Positions 48,178-59,502 of a stretch of DNA of 64,000 bases are shown piece after piece. A program made the translations under genes and the position numbers. The DNA comes from Omphalotus guepiniiformis (Eukaryota > Basidiomycota > Agaricomycetes > Agaricales > Omphalotaceae): positions 1,054,001-1,118,000 of the forward strand of contig JAQOOI010000073.1 in the NCBI GenBank assembly GCA_028554645.1. The letters are read 5' to 3'. Within the stretch, counting starts at the first letter, position 1; every line of letters starts with the position of its first letter. Below the pieces are notes generated by a model that saw only the letters and a program-made list of their open reading frames with translations, ran no database searches and had not been told where the DNA came from.

Positions 48178-50309
48178 ATGGCGGTTGTCAATAGAAATAG
48201 GGCAGAAGAAGTGGCGTTGGGAATGACTATGCTTGGTCTCCTCTTCTCTTCCATGTTGGTGTTCCCCCGCCGTGTTTCTCTACAAGTGATGCGCTTTACT
48301 GATTTGGGGGTTAGGCTCTATGGGATAGCCCTCACCCAACTATACACTTACTATAGGCGCTTTCCTCGTGATCCTCTCAATGTCAAGATATTGGTGCGCG
48401 CTCTTCCTTGTTCAACCTGACCTCCGATGAAGCTGACTTTTTTCCCCCTTCAGGTTGTGGCTACAGCGTAAGCATTCGATCCGTTCAATATCAGGGAAGA
48501 TACCAAATTGGGGCAATTTTCAATAGCGTTCTCGATACAGCTTCTGTCGTTCTTGTGTGCCATGCGTGCTGGTGCGAATGATGTTATCCTTTATGATCTA
48601 AAGGTTCAAGCATTTGAAACAGGCACTATCTGGTAACAAATAGTTCCCTGAAGTTATCAGTCTGGTTCGTACCATCTTCCGTCCAATTACGTGTTGATTT
48701 GATTCAGACTATGACGGGCGGTGTAGGAGTCTAAATGCAAGTACCGTGTCCTTACTGAAGGATAACAAACCACTAACACTTCTACATTAGGCTGAACTCG
48801 CGATTTCAGTATGAGAGCATTTTGGAAGTCATCTCAAACAGCTACTGATTATCCGCCTCTTTTAGATGCTCATCTCCGGTATCGCTGAGATATTCATGGC
48901 ATATCGAGTCTGGATGTGTACGCGCTTCGAAATCAATCATCCTTTAGATGCTCGCAGCTGACACACGTCCCCATAGTGAGTGGTCGAAGGGTTATCCTGA
49001 CCATGGTACTCGTGAGTTGAGATCGCACTGTTTGGGTGGCTTTGAGCTTGAATTTACGTTGGACACAGCTTTTCCTCGCCATTGTACATCTCGGTGTGTT
49101 GTTTCTCTTAAGATAGCTTTGACTCTTTCTGACGATCCACTTTCATCTCACGATCACTTCAGTTAGCGGAGAGAGTACGTTTTAAGGAGTTTATGCTTCA
49201 TTTGGAAACTTATTAACGAATTTTCAGTTTCGGCAGCAGAAGCACTTCAGCATAGCAAATTCGTGCCATTCCAAAGCGTCAAGGTTCCAAGTATCTTACG
49301 CTTAAGTAGTGCTGCCGTCTGTGATACAGGAATAGCTATCGCGCTATGTTACTTCTTGCAGCAGAAGCGCACTGGCTACAAGAGGTTAGTGCCCTCCTAA
49401 TAACGGATTGACCTTTGAGGCTGATGATTGCACCAGAACGGATGAGATAATTGACCATCTAATGCTCTTCTCTATCAACTCAGGTCTTCTCACAAGGTAT
49501 CTTCAGTCCTGAGACATTTACATGTGCTTTACAACTTTGGTTAATTCAATACCAGTGTCGCCTCAATAGCGTGTTTAATAACCGTGGGTTGTCGTGGATC
49601 CGTGAAATGTGGCTGCCCCAGCTTACCATCGGTGTACTTGGTAGTATCTTATCATACCCAAGACTTGGGTCTATCTCGCTCTCTGTTTCTTAATTAGCCG
49701 CCGTGAGTCCAAGTCATCAACGTGTTACTTCGACACTGTACTGATACAGCATGTTCTTCAGTGTACAGCAACACTTTCCTTTGCGCGTACGCTGTATACT
49801 TCTTCCACACACCACCTTCATTTGCTAACAGCAACATATGTCGCCGTTTTCCAGTCTCAATTCCCGTCAAATCTTGCAGTCAGGTTCCGACAATGATATG
49901 GATACCCCTGTTCTTCCTCGTTTCAGTTCGACGCGCCGGAAAGGTCTTTTCAGCAGAAGTCCGTCAGAAAAGGTGGGGCCTCCTTGAATCTCAGCAGTCA
50001 GCTGCGTGCCTCATCACTCCGAGAGCAGGCTACACAGGGATCGGGACCTAGGCAGATTGATGTATTCGTCGTCACCGAGACTGTCACAACGAGTGATATT
50101 CTAACTCATGGGAGTGGTAAGGTACGTTATATATTATCTCGTAATATCTCATGCGCATACTGGCTCATTGTCCCGCCTTTACTTAGAACTTGCGAGTCCA
50201 CGAATCGGCCGATATCAAGCGGTTGGATAGTCCTACCACTGCGTCGGACAGCATTTCGAGTGGAAGCACTATCAGCATCCAGGAAGTCCCACGTGTACTG
50301 CGTAGATGA
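48178..50309 (+). CDS. Seven-helix DUF6534-type membrane protein
   Basis: This polytopic family is expanded in mushrooms and has no known function. The ATG at 48178 gives MAVVNRNRAEEVALGMTMLG. Splicing many short introns yields the family landmarks in order: LLFSSMLYGIALTQLYTYYR, RFPRDPLNVKILVVATAVLD, TASVVLVCHACWHYLVTNSS, AELAISMLISGIAEIFMAYR then VW, the cytoplasmic segment ending KVPSILRLSSAAVCDTGIAI, ALCYFLQQKRTGYKRTDEII, HLMLFSINSGLLTSVASIAC and FLCALNSRQIL. The tail is polar and Ser-rich and ends QEVPRVLRR (TGA 50307-50309). About seven membrane helices are expected, with the tail inside the cell. The segment around 49000-49250 is the least certain. No single open frame exceeds 140 codons, so simple ORF calling misses it. 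Confidence 0.75.
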
Positions 50310-50605
50310 TGATCTCCCTCTTTCTATGTGCTGTATAGTACTTGGTTTTATGAGTGCATGTATACGCACTATCAGTTGTAAGAATTTGTTTCACTAGTCA
50401 CAGTATTTATGCCAGCGCTGCCCTGTAGTTATAGCAGCGGACGAGATTAGTTGCTTCCCTTCAGTAGTTTGTGAATCGTAAGAAAACCCAATAGATCAAT
50501 TAAATATACCCAAAATTCTAGGAGGGCATGCCCAGCAAAAGATGTATCCAAGAATGCATAGTAATTACGCATTAATAAGGAAGAAAAATCGAATCAACAT
50601 GCACC
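50310..50605. other. 3' spacer of convergent DUF6534 and phosphatase genes
   Basis: Just under 300 bp between convergent stops, without recognisable features. Confidence 0.4.
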
Positions 50606-52834
50606 CTACGAAGTCCTGCCAGCAGGGGCACACTCGGCCTCAAAATCAAGAGGTGTCAGCTCCTTTACACGCTCTTGGAACGCCGCCAGAGTGCAGAATT
50701 CTGGGGATCCAGGCAGATGTTTGCCGTCATCTGCGCATAGAGGCAGGACCATGTTCTTGTTCTGGTATCGCATTCGTACGTCTATATGACAACGTTGACC
50801 AATGGTAAGTGTCGATAAAGCACAGAGAAAGACTAAGCACTTACAATGTTCCGGATCAGATCTCGGGCGGAATGGCGACAGGATGGTTTGGAAGATCGAG
50901 GAGCCGCTACCTCCTGATGACCGTTTGAACAATTCGAACGTGATCGAAGCTGTGAACGCTGGCCACCTTTGTTCAACAAACGAAGAGGTTTTTAGAACAC
51001 CACGGGAACTATCACGGGACTTGAAACTTACTTTTCATCAAAAACATCTAGGGTTGAAGCTAATCCAGCAAGCGCAGTATCGTGTGTGCTGTGAACCAGA
51101 ATCTTGAGTGGATCTTTCTCGCCATGTTCAACTTTGTATTGCATCTTGCGTGAAAGATCATCCAGCAGTCGGCCCATGCCTAAACGACGGACTTCTTCTG
51201 TCTTATCTACATAGGGAGGGGCATACCACGCGTGAGCGATTGAGTAAACGACTTTCGAAAAGACAGAGAAGCAAGATCCAGGAGAGAAATCTCACACCCT
51301 GAGAACCATTCAGCCACTACTGCTTTTTCCTGGGAGACGAATAACATTAAAGAGGGGAAAAGAAAAGACAGATTGGCATGACTCACAATCACATCTACCA
51401 CACCCTTCTCTTCAAATTCGGAAGGAACCTTAATGTTATGTGCTGTGGCTGCCCGAATCTATCGCGAGAGATCTTCAGCATAGATGTATTTCAAAGTCAC
51501 AAATAGACGACAAATACCGTGTCTAATATACCCGAAGCTCTGGGTTTCCCATCCACACGCACAGGGTTACCTCCAATGTACCTGGAGAGCTTCTTGTCCA
51601 AAGGCTCTAACGTATGATTATACGCTGAAGCTGCAGCTGCAAAACTAGCAGAGTCGTACGCTATGACGGAGCTTCAAGTCGCGAGGTAGACGAACCTTGA
51701 GCGAAACCGACCAATAGGATCTCTAAACGTTTGCACGAGACTGCGTTTCCCAGTAGATTTTCGTCTTTTCCATTTCTGGGAAAGGATATTTGATTCTAGA
51801 GCGGGCCCGCACAAATTGGAAGTGAATACCCACCGGACATATATTGGAGGTATTGTATCTGGGTGGCATTTGATTGTCGGGTATAAGCCGTGTATGATCT
51901 GCTGCAGAGACTCGGTCGTTCTGGGTACATTGGTTGTACTAAAGAGATAATACAAATGAGATATTGGATGATAGGTGGCTAGCGCATCTACATACCGGAA
52001 GTAGGTTTCGCCTGGATTTCGCAGTGTATCAGGAAGGAATTTCAGCCTATATTGCGACACGTAGTTTGTGAGTTTAGTTTGATAAGCTGAACAGGCAAAG
52101 TCCGTATACTTTTCGATGTACAGCTGTCTTAGGGAAGTGCCGTAGCTATAAGTCGACTGCGAAGCAAGAAAAAATGAAGGTCGGCCTCAAACTTCGAAAC
52201 AAAGTGTTGATTGGCATACCTTTCTACCAAGATCGGTAAGTTCACCCAATAAACTGAATCAGTGATGGTACACATCACGAAGTGGAGAGCGGGAGGGGGT
52301 AGACCGAATCATGAAGTGTATTGTAACTAGGATTCAAGTGGCATGAATACTCACCATTCACCCTCCACACTAGTTCCGTCACCACGCTCAACAATCTTTC
52401 TCGAGTGAAGAAACTCGTCTTGTCCATTCTCGGGTACGCCATGTACAGCTGCCCGCATTCTTCGAGCGGTTTTACACATTAGCCAATGTGCAGGCACATT
52501 GGCAGGGGGACCAGCTAGCCGCACTCCGACAGGTGTGCGTTCACCTAGCAAGTTCAAGAACAACATTTTCAGAGTTCCGTATCGATTGAGAAGATTACCA
52601 CAACGCACCATGCCGTACGTAAATATGCACCTGCTCCAACTCGAGATCTTCCGGCGCTACTGGGTACTTTTCGACTTCCAGAGGAGGATGAAACTTGTGC
52701 GAGTCCATCTCAAACTCTATCGACAGTGAACTCGACGCGTTTGATTGAGGTAAGTTCAGAACGTTGGCCCACGCTGTTTGCGAGATATACAAGAAGAACA
52801 GAAGACGAGAGCTCCAGGAAAGTCCGATGCTCAT
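50606..52834 (-). CDS. Secreted histidine acid phosphatase
   Basis: Histidine acid phosphatases (phytases, lysophosphatidic acid phosphatases) hydrolyse phosphomonoesters through a phospho-histidine. The ATG at 52834 begins a signal peptide (MSIGLSWSSRLLFFLYISQT, cleavage near AWA-NVL). The active-site motif VRHGERTPVG is assembled across an intron after VRHG. LAGPPANVPAHWLMCKTARR follows, and the proton-donor motif lies near the C-terminal side (LVHSTHDTALAGLA, His-Asp). The C-terminal exon covers the final ~90 residues, including MRYQNKNMVLPLCADDGKHL and ECAPAGRTS before TAG. The order and the spacing of RHG and HD fit branch-2 histidine phosphatases; the resemblance is closest to ACP6-like enzymes. 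Many introns were removed in phase. Substrate is unknown. Confidence 0.83.
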
Positions 52835-53265
52835 GAGTTATTGAACGACGTGATTTTGACTGGTAAGCTGCCCCGTAGCAGCACACGACAGGGTAGACCT
52901 GGGTAGATGCTACAGCCGTAGGTTCTCTTGTCGTCCCAGAGCAGTCAACGGTTCTATTACGTGTAGACCAGAGATCCAACGATTTCCGGTGAGAGTGTGG
53001 GTGGGAGACAACAGAGTTGACGACGACTCTGCGCTTGTTTATGAGCGCTTATAGTATGCACGCGCGTCTCTCCTATTGGTAGAGTCGTCAGAGAAACCTC
53101 AATATGTATTTTACAGCACTTTCATATCCACACCGGTCTAGTGGATTCGTAAGAATTGCATTTCAATTCGTGATGAGGCTCATTAGTACATGATCAAGAA
53201 GCAAGATATGGAATCGATGAAGTGTAGAAGTATTAGAGAAAGTATAGAGGGAATCTTCCTATTCG
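52835..53265. other. Spacer between phosphatase and Ser-rich gene
   Basis: This 430-bp stretch holds the promoter of the phosphatase on the left and the 3' end of the Ser-rich gene on the right. No further feature is seen. Confidence 0.4.
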
Positions 53266-54125
53266 TCAGAACAGGAAGCCCAAATCAAGTCGCTCATCTG
53301 CTGATCCGACACAGTTCCAATTTGGGTCAGTAATCCTGATATTCATCCATCAGCTCAACCATTCCACAACCCAAGATGGACGCGAGAAAAACTTACGGAC
53401 AAGAGGCCGATGACTCGACCTTCTCAGCTTTCCCTTTGTCACGCCGGGCACGATAGTGCCAAGGTGGCACCGTAAGTGACCGCAGCGCGATTCCTTCTTC
53501 GAGCCCGGGAGGTGACATGGCGTATTTTTCTATCGACCCTCCTCCTTCGCTCACAATTGATGCTGACATGGATTTGGGCTCTGGGGAAGATGCCGCCGTG
53601 CGGGATCCTGAAGCAACTTGCGATGGTAGATCAGAATCGATCGAAGGCTTTGAGAGAATCTTTCTCGAGATTGTGGCCTCAACTGTAACCTGAACGAGAA
53701 GTGTTCTTTAGTATAGATGTTATTAATTGACTAGAAGATGAATAGCTTACTTGTGGAAGAGAGGGAGGAACTTTGAGAGCAGCTCCATGTGGCATGCCAG
53801 TAGAGTCCTTGGCACGGTTTTGGATAGAGGATAGAGAGATGTGCTCGAATGACCATTCCGAACTAGTGTCGGCGTCACTCAAAGACTCGTGCGAGGTGTT
53901 CATCCTGAGGAGCTTGCCGAAACCCTTTTTCAACTTGACCAGTGAAACTCTTGGTCTAGATATGCTACGAAGGTGCCTAGGGATGCGTAGGCAAGGAGCT
54001 TTGAAGCAAGGGTTACACGTTAGTTTAGCCGTGGTGGGAGAAGAGAGGGTGTGATGTGCGTTGGTACTTTGGGGTTGAACAGGGAAAAGGCTTCTTATAC
54101 GAGTCCAAGACAAGCTGCACGACAT
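53266..54125 (-). CDS. Unknown Ser-rich protein
   Basis: I do not recognise it. The first good ATG is at 54125 (MSCSLSWTRIRSLFPVQPQS); the open frame extends to 54299 without another ATG. The first exon contains LVKLKKGFGKLLRMN and a polar stretch SLSDADTSSEWSFEHISLSS. A consensus intron (donor GTAAGC, acceptor TTCAG) near 53700 joins VTVEATISRKILSKPSIDSD. A second intron after SASCP (donor GTAAGT) gives a last exon ending ADERLDLGFLF at TGA 53266-53268. The composition is basic and Ser/Pro-rich, probably disordered, with no signal peptide or domain. About 240 residues. Splice sites are good, so expression is plausible. Confidence 0.5.
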
Positions 54126-55093
54126 CCGGCACTTCAAAGGACAACAAAGGAGGTTGGAAAGACAATGCTTTCTTTGACTGTCTATGATTCCATTATATAG
54201 AATGTGGAGAAAGTGGCGAAGTATATGGTTCAAGATGTGATGAAAGCCGGATGATGCCAAAACTGGTTGTCTGTAACAAGAGGACAAGCGGTAAGCCACG
54301 CCTTGAGGGCACGCACGAAGGGGACATAGAGGTCAAAGCAGAGGTCAAAGCAACAAAGTCAAAGCAAAAGCAACAAGAAACCACAGTTCCTGCAGCACCT
54401 ATACCCAGCCACAGAAGGACAGTGTAAAAGCCAGTACAAGCCGATCCTTATCGACCGCAAGCCCGCATAGGAGACCGAATCTAGTGGCATAATACTGTAG
54501 AGTTTCCGCTCAGTAGACCCGCCTGTTGTTGCGTAAGTTGTCTACCAGGTTGAACGCAGCCAGGATCGAGCGCGACCGGAAGGCCACAAGGAAAGACTTT
54601 GCAATACAGAAAGTCCTGAATCATTCCAGAGATACGATATTCATCCAAAACCGATCGGCCAAAGCTCTTGACCTGGACTCTCGACACGGTGGCTACATGG
54701 AGTATTCCACCAATCCGAGCTTGCGTTGTAATTGTGGACATCAACGAAGCCAGGAAGCGTTTCACTGAGAATGTTGCTAGCCAATGCGTGGTTGCCAGAC
54801 TCCTGTGGAGAGGAAACAAACCGCGAAAAGCGTGCCCATACTCACAAAAGCGCCGGCGAAAAGGTCGTTACGTAACCAATCTTACTTCTGTTCCTTCCAA
54901 TGTCTGAGCCCATCCTTTTTTTAAATTTGTTTTTTGTGTAGCTCGGAAAGGCTCTTCGTAAATCCTGGCCAAGTATACCACTATCCATCTTGATTAACTT
55001 TGAAGCCTGAAGGCGTCAAGAACTGGACCATTCAAGTGGACTCCAGCTTGGCATCAGGTGCTCCTACAGTACATTTTCTTTCCAGTACTTTCA
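54126..55093. other. Region between Ser-rich gene and HIS7 fragment
   Basis: About 1 kb. Near 54330-54375 there is a short A-rich direct repeat (ggtcaaagca in two or three copies). A minus-strand open frame of 112 codons (54481-54819) has an internal Met but no recognisable motif. Several open frames overlap here, none with splice support. Confidence 0.35.
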
Positions 55094-55708
55094 ATGGGTC
55101 TATACCTTCTCGATTATGGAGCTGGAAACGTCCAGAGCCTTGCAAACTCTCTCAAAAAGCTAGGCTATTCCTTCACATGGATCTCGTCGCCCGATGATTT
55201 TCACAAGGCTACAGTCAGTTCAACAACCAACCTGAACGTAATTGACCACAATTGCCGACCTATTCATTCATAGAGTCTTGTCTTTCCCGGTGTCGGTGCC
55301 TTTGAAACTGCTGTCGAGAATCTCAGGAAGAAGGGTCTTCTGCAGCCCCTCAAAGAGTATATCCTCTCCGGGAAATCTTACTTTGGAATATGTATAGGCA
55401 TGCAGATGCTCTTCGAGTCATCTACAGAATCCCCCGGTTTCAAAGGTCTAGGTATCATCCCGTCCCAAATCGAGAAGTTGGATGACACAGGAAAAGCAGT
55501 CCCTCACATGGGCTGGAATTCAGCCGATCTTGTGCAGACGACCGATGTCGAGCCATCATACTACTACTTCGTGCATTCCTACTGCGCAAAGTACTCCCCG
55601 ACGATGAATCCTGACGCGGCGAGATGGGTATATACCACGACTCCCTACGCTCGCAAAAATCAGATGAGAAACCTGGCGAGACTGGAAAATGTCCAAGAAA
55701 GTGAGTAA
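55094..55708 (+). pseudogene. HIS7: Truncated HIS7: glutaminase part of imidazole glycerol phosphate synthase
   Basis: Fungal HIS7 fuses a glutamine amidotransferase (HisH) to a cyclase (HisF) and makes imidazole glycerol phosphate in histidine synthesis. The ATG at 55094 gives MGLYLLDYGAGNVQSLANSL. A 60-nt intron (55214-55273) follows, then SLVFPGVGAFETAVENLRKK. The nucleophile loop SYFGICIGMQMLFES is intact, and the catalytic His is in YYYFVHSYC. Homology then stops after RWVYTTTPYARKNQ: the final segment with the third triad residue (HPEKS-like) and the whole cyclase are missing, and the frame ends ENVQESE at TGA. A normal HIS7 has about 550 residues; this gives about 185. It is a truncated duplicate, probably a pseudogene. 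A full HIS7 should exist elsewhere if the organism makes histidine. Confidence 0.8.
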
Positions 55709-56117
55709 AACATGTATGAAACTAAGATGTCCGAGAATTCAGACTGAAATGTCCGTTCAAGAGTAGAATCCGCACTCTAGCAACTGTTTGCTCTTCAGCA
55801 CTCTAGCAACTGTTATAATGGTCTATATGAAAGAATAACGGATCCAGTGCTCTATCTGCCAATACACCTTGATCAGATTGTGATGTAGGTATCGAGTATG
55901 TGCTCATAGCAAGGGTTCGCTCGGTTGTCAACTTTTATGTTTTAGGTTGCCTCGCACTCGCACTGCGGTCACCATCTCGTGTCTACTTCCGTATTGAAGC
56001 GGAAGTTTCTCCCGCAGACATAGTGGTAGTGGTGGCTGCATTTATGAAAGAAGCCTTCTATGAGCCCCAAATCCCTCACCGCCTTCCAGTTCGGATTACA
56101 ACTCGCTGTATGGAATA
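55709..56117. other. Spacer between HIS7 fragment and sedolisin
   Basis: About 400 bp. It contains no trace of the missing HisF domain. A direct repeat (ctctagcaactgtt near 55775 and 55800) is visible. This stretch presumably includes the sedolisin promoter. Confidence 0.45.
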
Positions 56118-58361
56118 ATGGTTCGCATACTACCCGCTGCTCTTGCGTCTGCCGCTCTTGTCTCGACAGTCTTTAGTGTTCGTATTCCTAGTCGACGGGC
56201 TATGGTCGTGCACGAGCTACGTGAGACTCCTCGTAGCTTCGCTAGTGCGGGGACACCGAGCACGAATACAACGGTGAATCTTCGAGTCGCTCTTACATCG
56301 AAGGATATTGCTGGATTGGAAAAAGCTCTATATGACGTGAGCACTCCTGGTAGTACTCTATACGGCCAACATTTGAGTTTCGACGAAGTGAGTGAAGCTT
56401 TTCATATATGGAGATATGGCTGATGGAACATGCTATTATCGATATTATCGAGGTCAAGGCATATGCCGCTCCAACGCCAGACTCAATTTCAGCTGTTACG
56501 CATTGGCTCAATGAGAATGGGATTTCCGACGTGACCACCAGCGGGGCCTTTGGTGACTGGCTTACCTTCTCAACTTCTGTTTCAACGGCGAACTCGCTTC
56601 TCAATGCAAACTACGAAACGTTTGTCGATACCGAAACTAACGAACGTATTATTCGCACATTGCAATACTCTATACCTCAAGATCTCTTACAGCATGTAGA
56701 CCTTGTGCACCCGACTACCTCGTTTGCTCAAGCTAGCAGGAACAAACCGGTGATTTCGATTCCGGCATCTGGATCGTCGAATATCACCGCGAGGGCAAAT
56801 TCTGCACCTTCTTCTTGTGACAATGCCATCACTCCTACTTGTCTGAAGATCTCTATGGTATTCCGAGTACGGCCGCGACAGAACCTTCAAATAAACTTGG
56901 AGTCTCCGGTTTCCTCAATGAGTTTGCTCAAGTACGTATGATGCCCGTAAACGCCATGGTCTATAGACCAACCCTCTGACAATTCCATTCAGATATCCGA
57001 TCTGAAGAGCTTTTATATCCCAGTTCAGATCTGACATCTCTTCGTCGACTACATTCACTCTGCAAACGTTGGATGATGGCTCAGACCCGCAAGGAGCCCC
57101 AGATGCTGGTGGTGAAGCGGTGAGAGAGAGATTCTAATATTTGAAAGCCTGATTCTGACAAGGACAACGTAGAACTTGGATATACAATACACTGTTGGTG
57201 TTGCGACGGGTGTCCCGGTCACCTTCATTTCTGTTGGTGCCCATATTGATGATGGAGAAAATGAAGGCTTCCTCGACATCATCAACTTCTTGAATGGCGA
57301 ACAATCGCCGCCTCAGGTTTCTATGTCAATTCCTCTCGTGAACTTTCCAGCTGACATACGACAATGTCTAGGTTCTGACAACTAGCTATGGCTCTGATGA
57401 AACTGGTCATAGTTCTTTGATGGCGAAGTAAGTCGCGGCTTCGGTTGTCCTTCAACGAAGTTGTTATTGATAATTATATGGTTCAGTAAACTCTGCAATG
57501 CCTATATGGCCCTAGCTGCACGAGGCGTGTCACTTCTATTTGCCTCTGGTTCGTGATATCAAATGTAACCGTGGTTCGTCAGATCTGACACATAAAATCC
57601 CCTATAGGCGACGGAGGCGTTTCCGGAAGTCAAAATCAAACTTGTTCAACCTTCATTCCCACCTTTCCTAGTGGATGTCCTTATGTTACTTCCGTCGGTG
57701 CTACACAAGGTGTAGATGAAACTGCTGCTTACTTCAGTAGCGGTGGTTTCTCCAACATTTTTTCTGCACCTTCCTATCAATCTTCAGCGGTGGCTGGCTA
57801 CTTGAAGACTCTTGGTAATACTAATGCGGGCTTGTTCAACTCTTTCGGCAGAGGGTTCCCTGATGTAGCGGCTCAAGGTGCCCATGTCGAAATTGTAAAC
57901 GGCGGAGATACTGGGACTATCGATGGAACTTCGTGCTCTAGTCCTATTTTCGCAAGTGTTGTATCTCTGATCAACGACCGTCTCATTGCCGCGGGAAAGC
58001 CTGTTCTTGGTTTCTTGAATCCTTTGTACGTTCAGTGATTTTAGCTGTTTGATATCACTCGCTCAAAATGTCTTCAATAGCCTGTATCGGATTCCTCAGG
58101 CATTCTTTGACGTTACAACGGGTAGCAACCCTGGATGTTCGTGTTTATTCTTCTTACTTGTATCTGTGGTTCTCTAACTCCCGTTTTCGTAGGCAATACT
58201 GACGGTTTCCCTGCTGCAACTGGCTGTGAGTGCTTTTCGTGTACGAGTGGGATGGTTTTTTTCGTCGGGGCTAAACATTTTCTCTTTCTTTAGGGGACCC
58301 TGTTACCGGACTCGGTACACCTAACTTCGATGCGTTGCTTAGAGCTGCTATGTCATCATAG
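56118..58361 (+). pseudogene. Sedolisin (S53) tripeptidyl-peptidase-like protease with a frameshift
   Basis: Sedolisins are secreted acid serine-carboxyl proteases that digest external protein. The ATG at 56118 starts a signal peptide (MVRILPAALASAALVSTVFS). The propeptide contains GIS-type residues and TTSGAFGDWLTFSTSVSTAN, followed by SSCDNAITPTCLKSLYGIPS at the mature N-terminus. Catalytic residues are present: Glu and Asp in GGEANLDIQYT, the oxyanion Asp in ASGDGGVSG, and Ser in IDGTSCSSPIFASV. The C-terminal calcium-site region (NPLYRIPQ, DVTTGSNPGCN, WDPVTGLGTPNF) is complete to TAG at 58359-58361. At 57011-57014 a run of four T shifts the frame: after ISDLKSF the conserved continuation (FRSDISSSTTFTLQ) lies in the next frame, and the current frame meets TGA at 57032. 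All other exons join in phase, so this is one recent disabling indel or a sequencing error. Confidence 0.82.
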
Positions 58362-59502
58362 ACGACTGTTCCTAGAAAGTTCGGATATTTATTTTTGGGC
58401 ATTAGGGTCAGTTGCGACAGCTTAGTACTTTGTGGAAGTGTCGTCTGGCCTACACGTCGCCCATCCGGTTCCACTGTTTCTTGGACTTTAATACGCGGAC
58501 AGAGTCGATAACGAAGGAAAGAACTTCAATATCTCGAATCCACGCTCATCATCAAATCCCTCACATCTGCTTCTTGTACCTACGCTCTTCCTAATCCAAA
58601 TCCGTCGAGGTCTGGTCAGCCTTGGTGTGTATTTATTGCCTAGGGATTCAAGTCTAGTGGTTAGCTGGCCGACGCGTGAGGAGGAAGAAGAGAAATTCTT
58701 GGGAATCATCCGCATGGCACGCTCACTTACCGTATTCATTCGTTCTCTTGCCTGTCGACTGTCAAAATATACTATAACTGGTGTAGCCATACTTTGGGGC
58801 TTTGTCTTTCTGACCCCCACATTGTTCTTACTGCGAGCCCGAGCAAAATCTCTTTTTGAGCCTTGATAACCATCAAGCTAATCATGCCAAATGAAAGTCT
58901 TTACTGAACCAGTGTTTATAGAAAGTCATCGGACGAGATCATTCTTCAGACCGCTGCAACTAGGCTTCGCCAGCCTCTACATCATACCTCGACGAGGTGC
59001 CGTCTGCGACAGTGAAGTAGAATTGACAGCATGGACAGGTGGGTCAGCAACCATCATCGGATCGTTCCAGTAGCCATCAGGTGTTTCGTAGTGAAAGAGT
59101 TTTAGCTGCGGGTTCGTTGTAGTTCCCTTTGTTCGAAATAACGTGTAGGCCGTCTCGGATACCTACCGAGTCAGCAACATTGGGGTTCTCTCCCGCTACG
59201 AAAAGGTAAGATATGCTATAGAACACGACGATCGATTTGAATCGCTTACTTGCACCTTCCCAGTCATTAGATTATAATGTTTCCTCCGCTCATGCGAGTA
59301 CGTACTATGTAGCCACACCCACACGGAAGAGTAAATGAGAGGTTTGAAGTAAATCTAAGATACATCTAAGAGAATGCAGGAGCTTACAATGTATATGGCA
59401 CGTATCTACTATGTGTGTATAAGGTAAGTTTTAGCCAGTAGCAATGCTTCTGAACGTGCCTATCCAGTCCTTCAACCGAGCATCAACGTCGTCACATAAT
59501 TA
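58362..59502. other. 1.1 kb region with fragments of an unknown gene
   Basis: No complete gene. On the minus strand two pieces can be joined by a 61-nt intron (59106-59166, donor GTAGGT, acceptor CGCAG): SISYLFVAGENPNVADS and LKLFHYETPDGYWNDPMMVA, ending at a stop at 58977. They look coding but have no start codon upstream in frame. A plus-strand frame near 58714-58866 would encode a small protein with one hydrophobic helix (ITGVAILWGFVFLTPTLFLL); support is weak. Confidence 0.35.

Noticed and set aside
54481..54819. 112-codon minus-strand open frame
   Set aside because: It starts without an ATG, has no recognised motif, and overlaps an equally long frame on the other strand.
56118..58361. 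General sequencing error as the cause of all frame breaks
   Set aside because: PDS5, ENP2, MutY, SEC5, SCS7 and others read through many exons without a break, so a uniform high indel rate is unlikely; local error in homopolymers or repeats remains possible.
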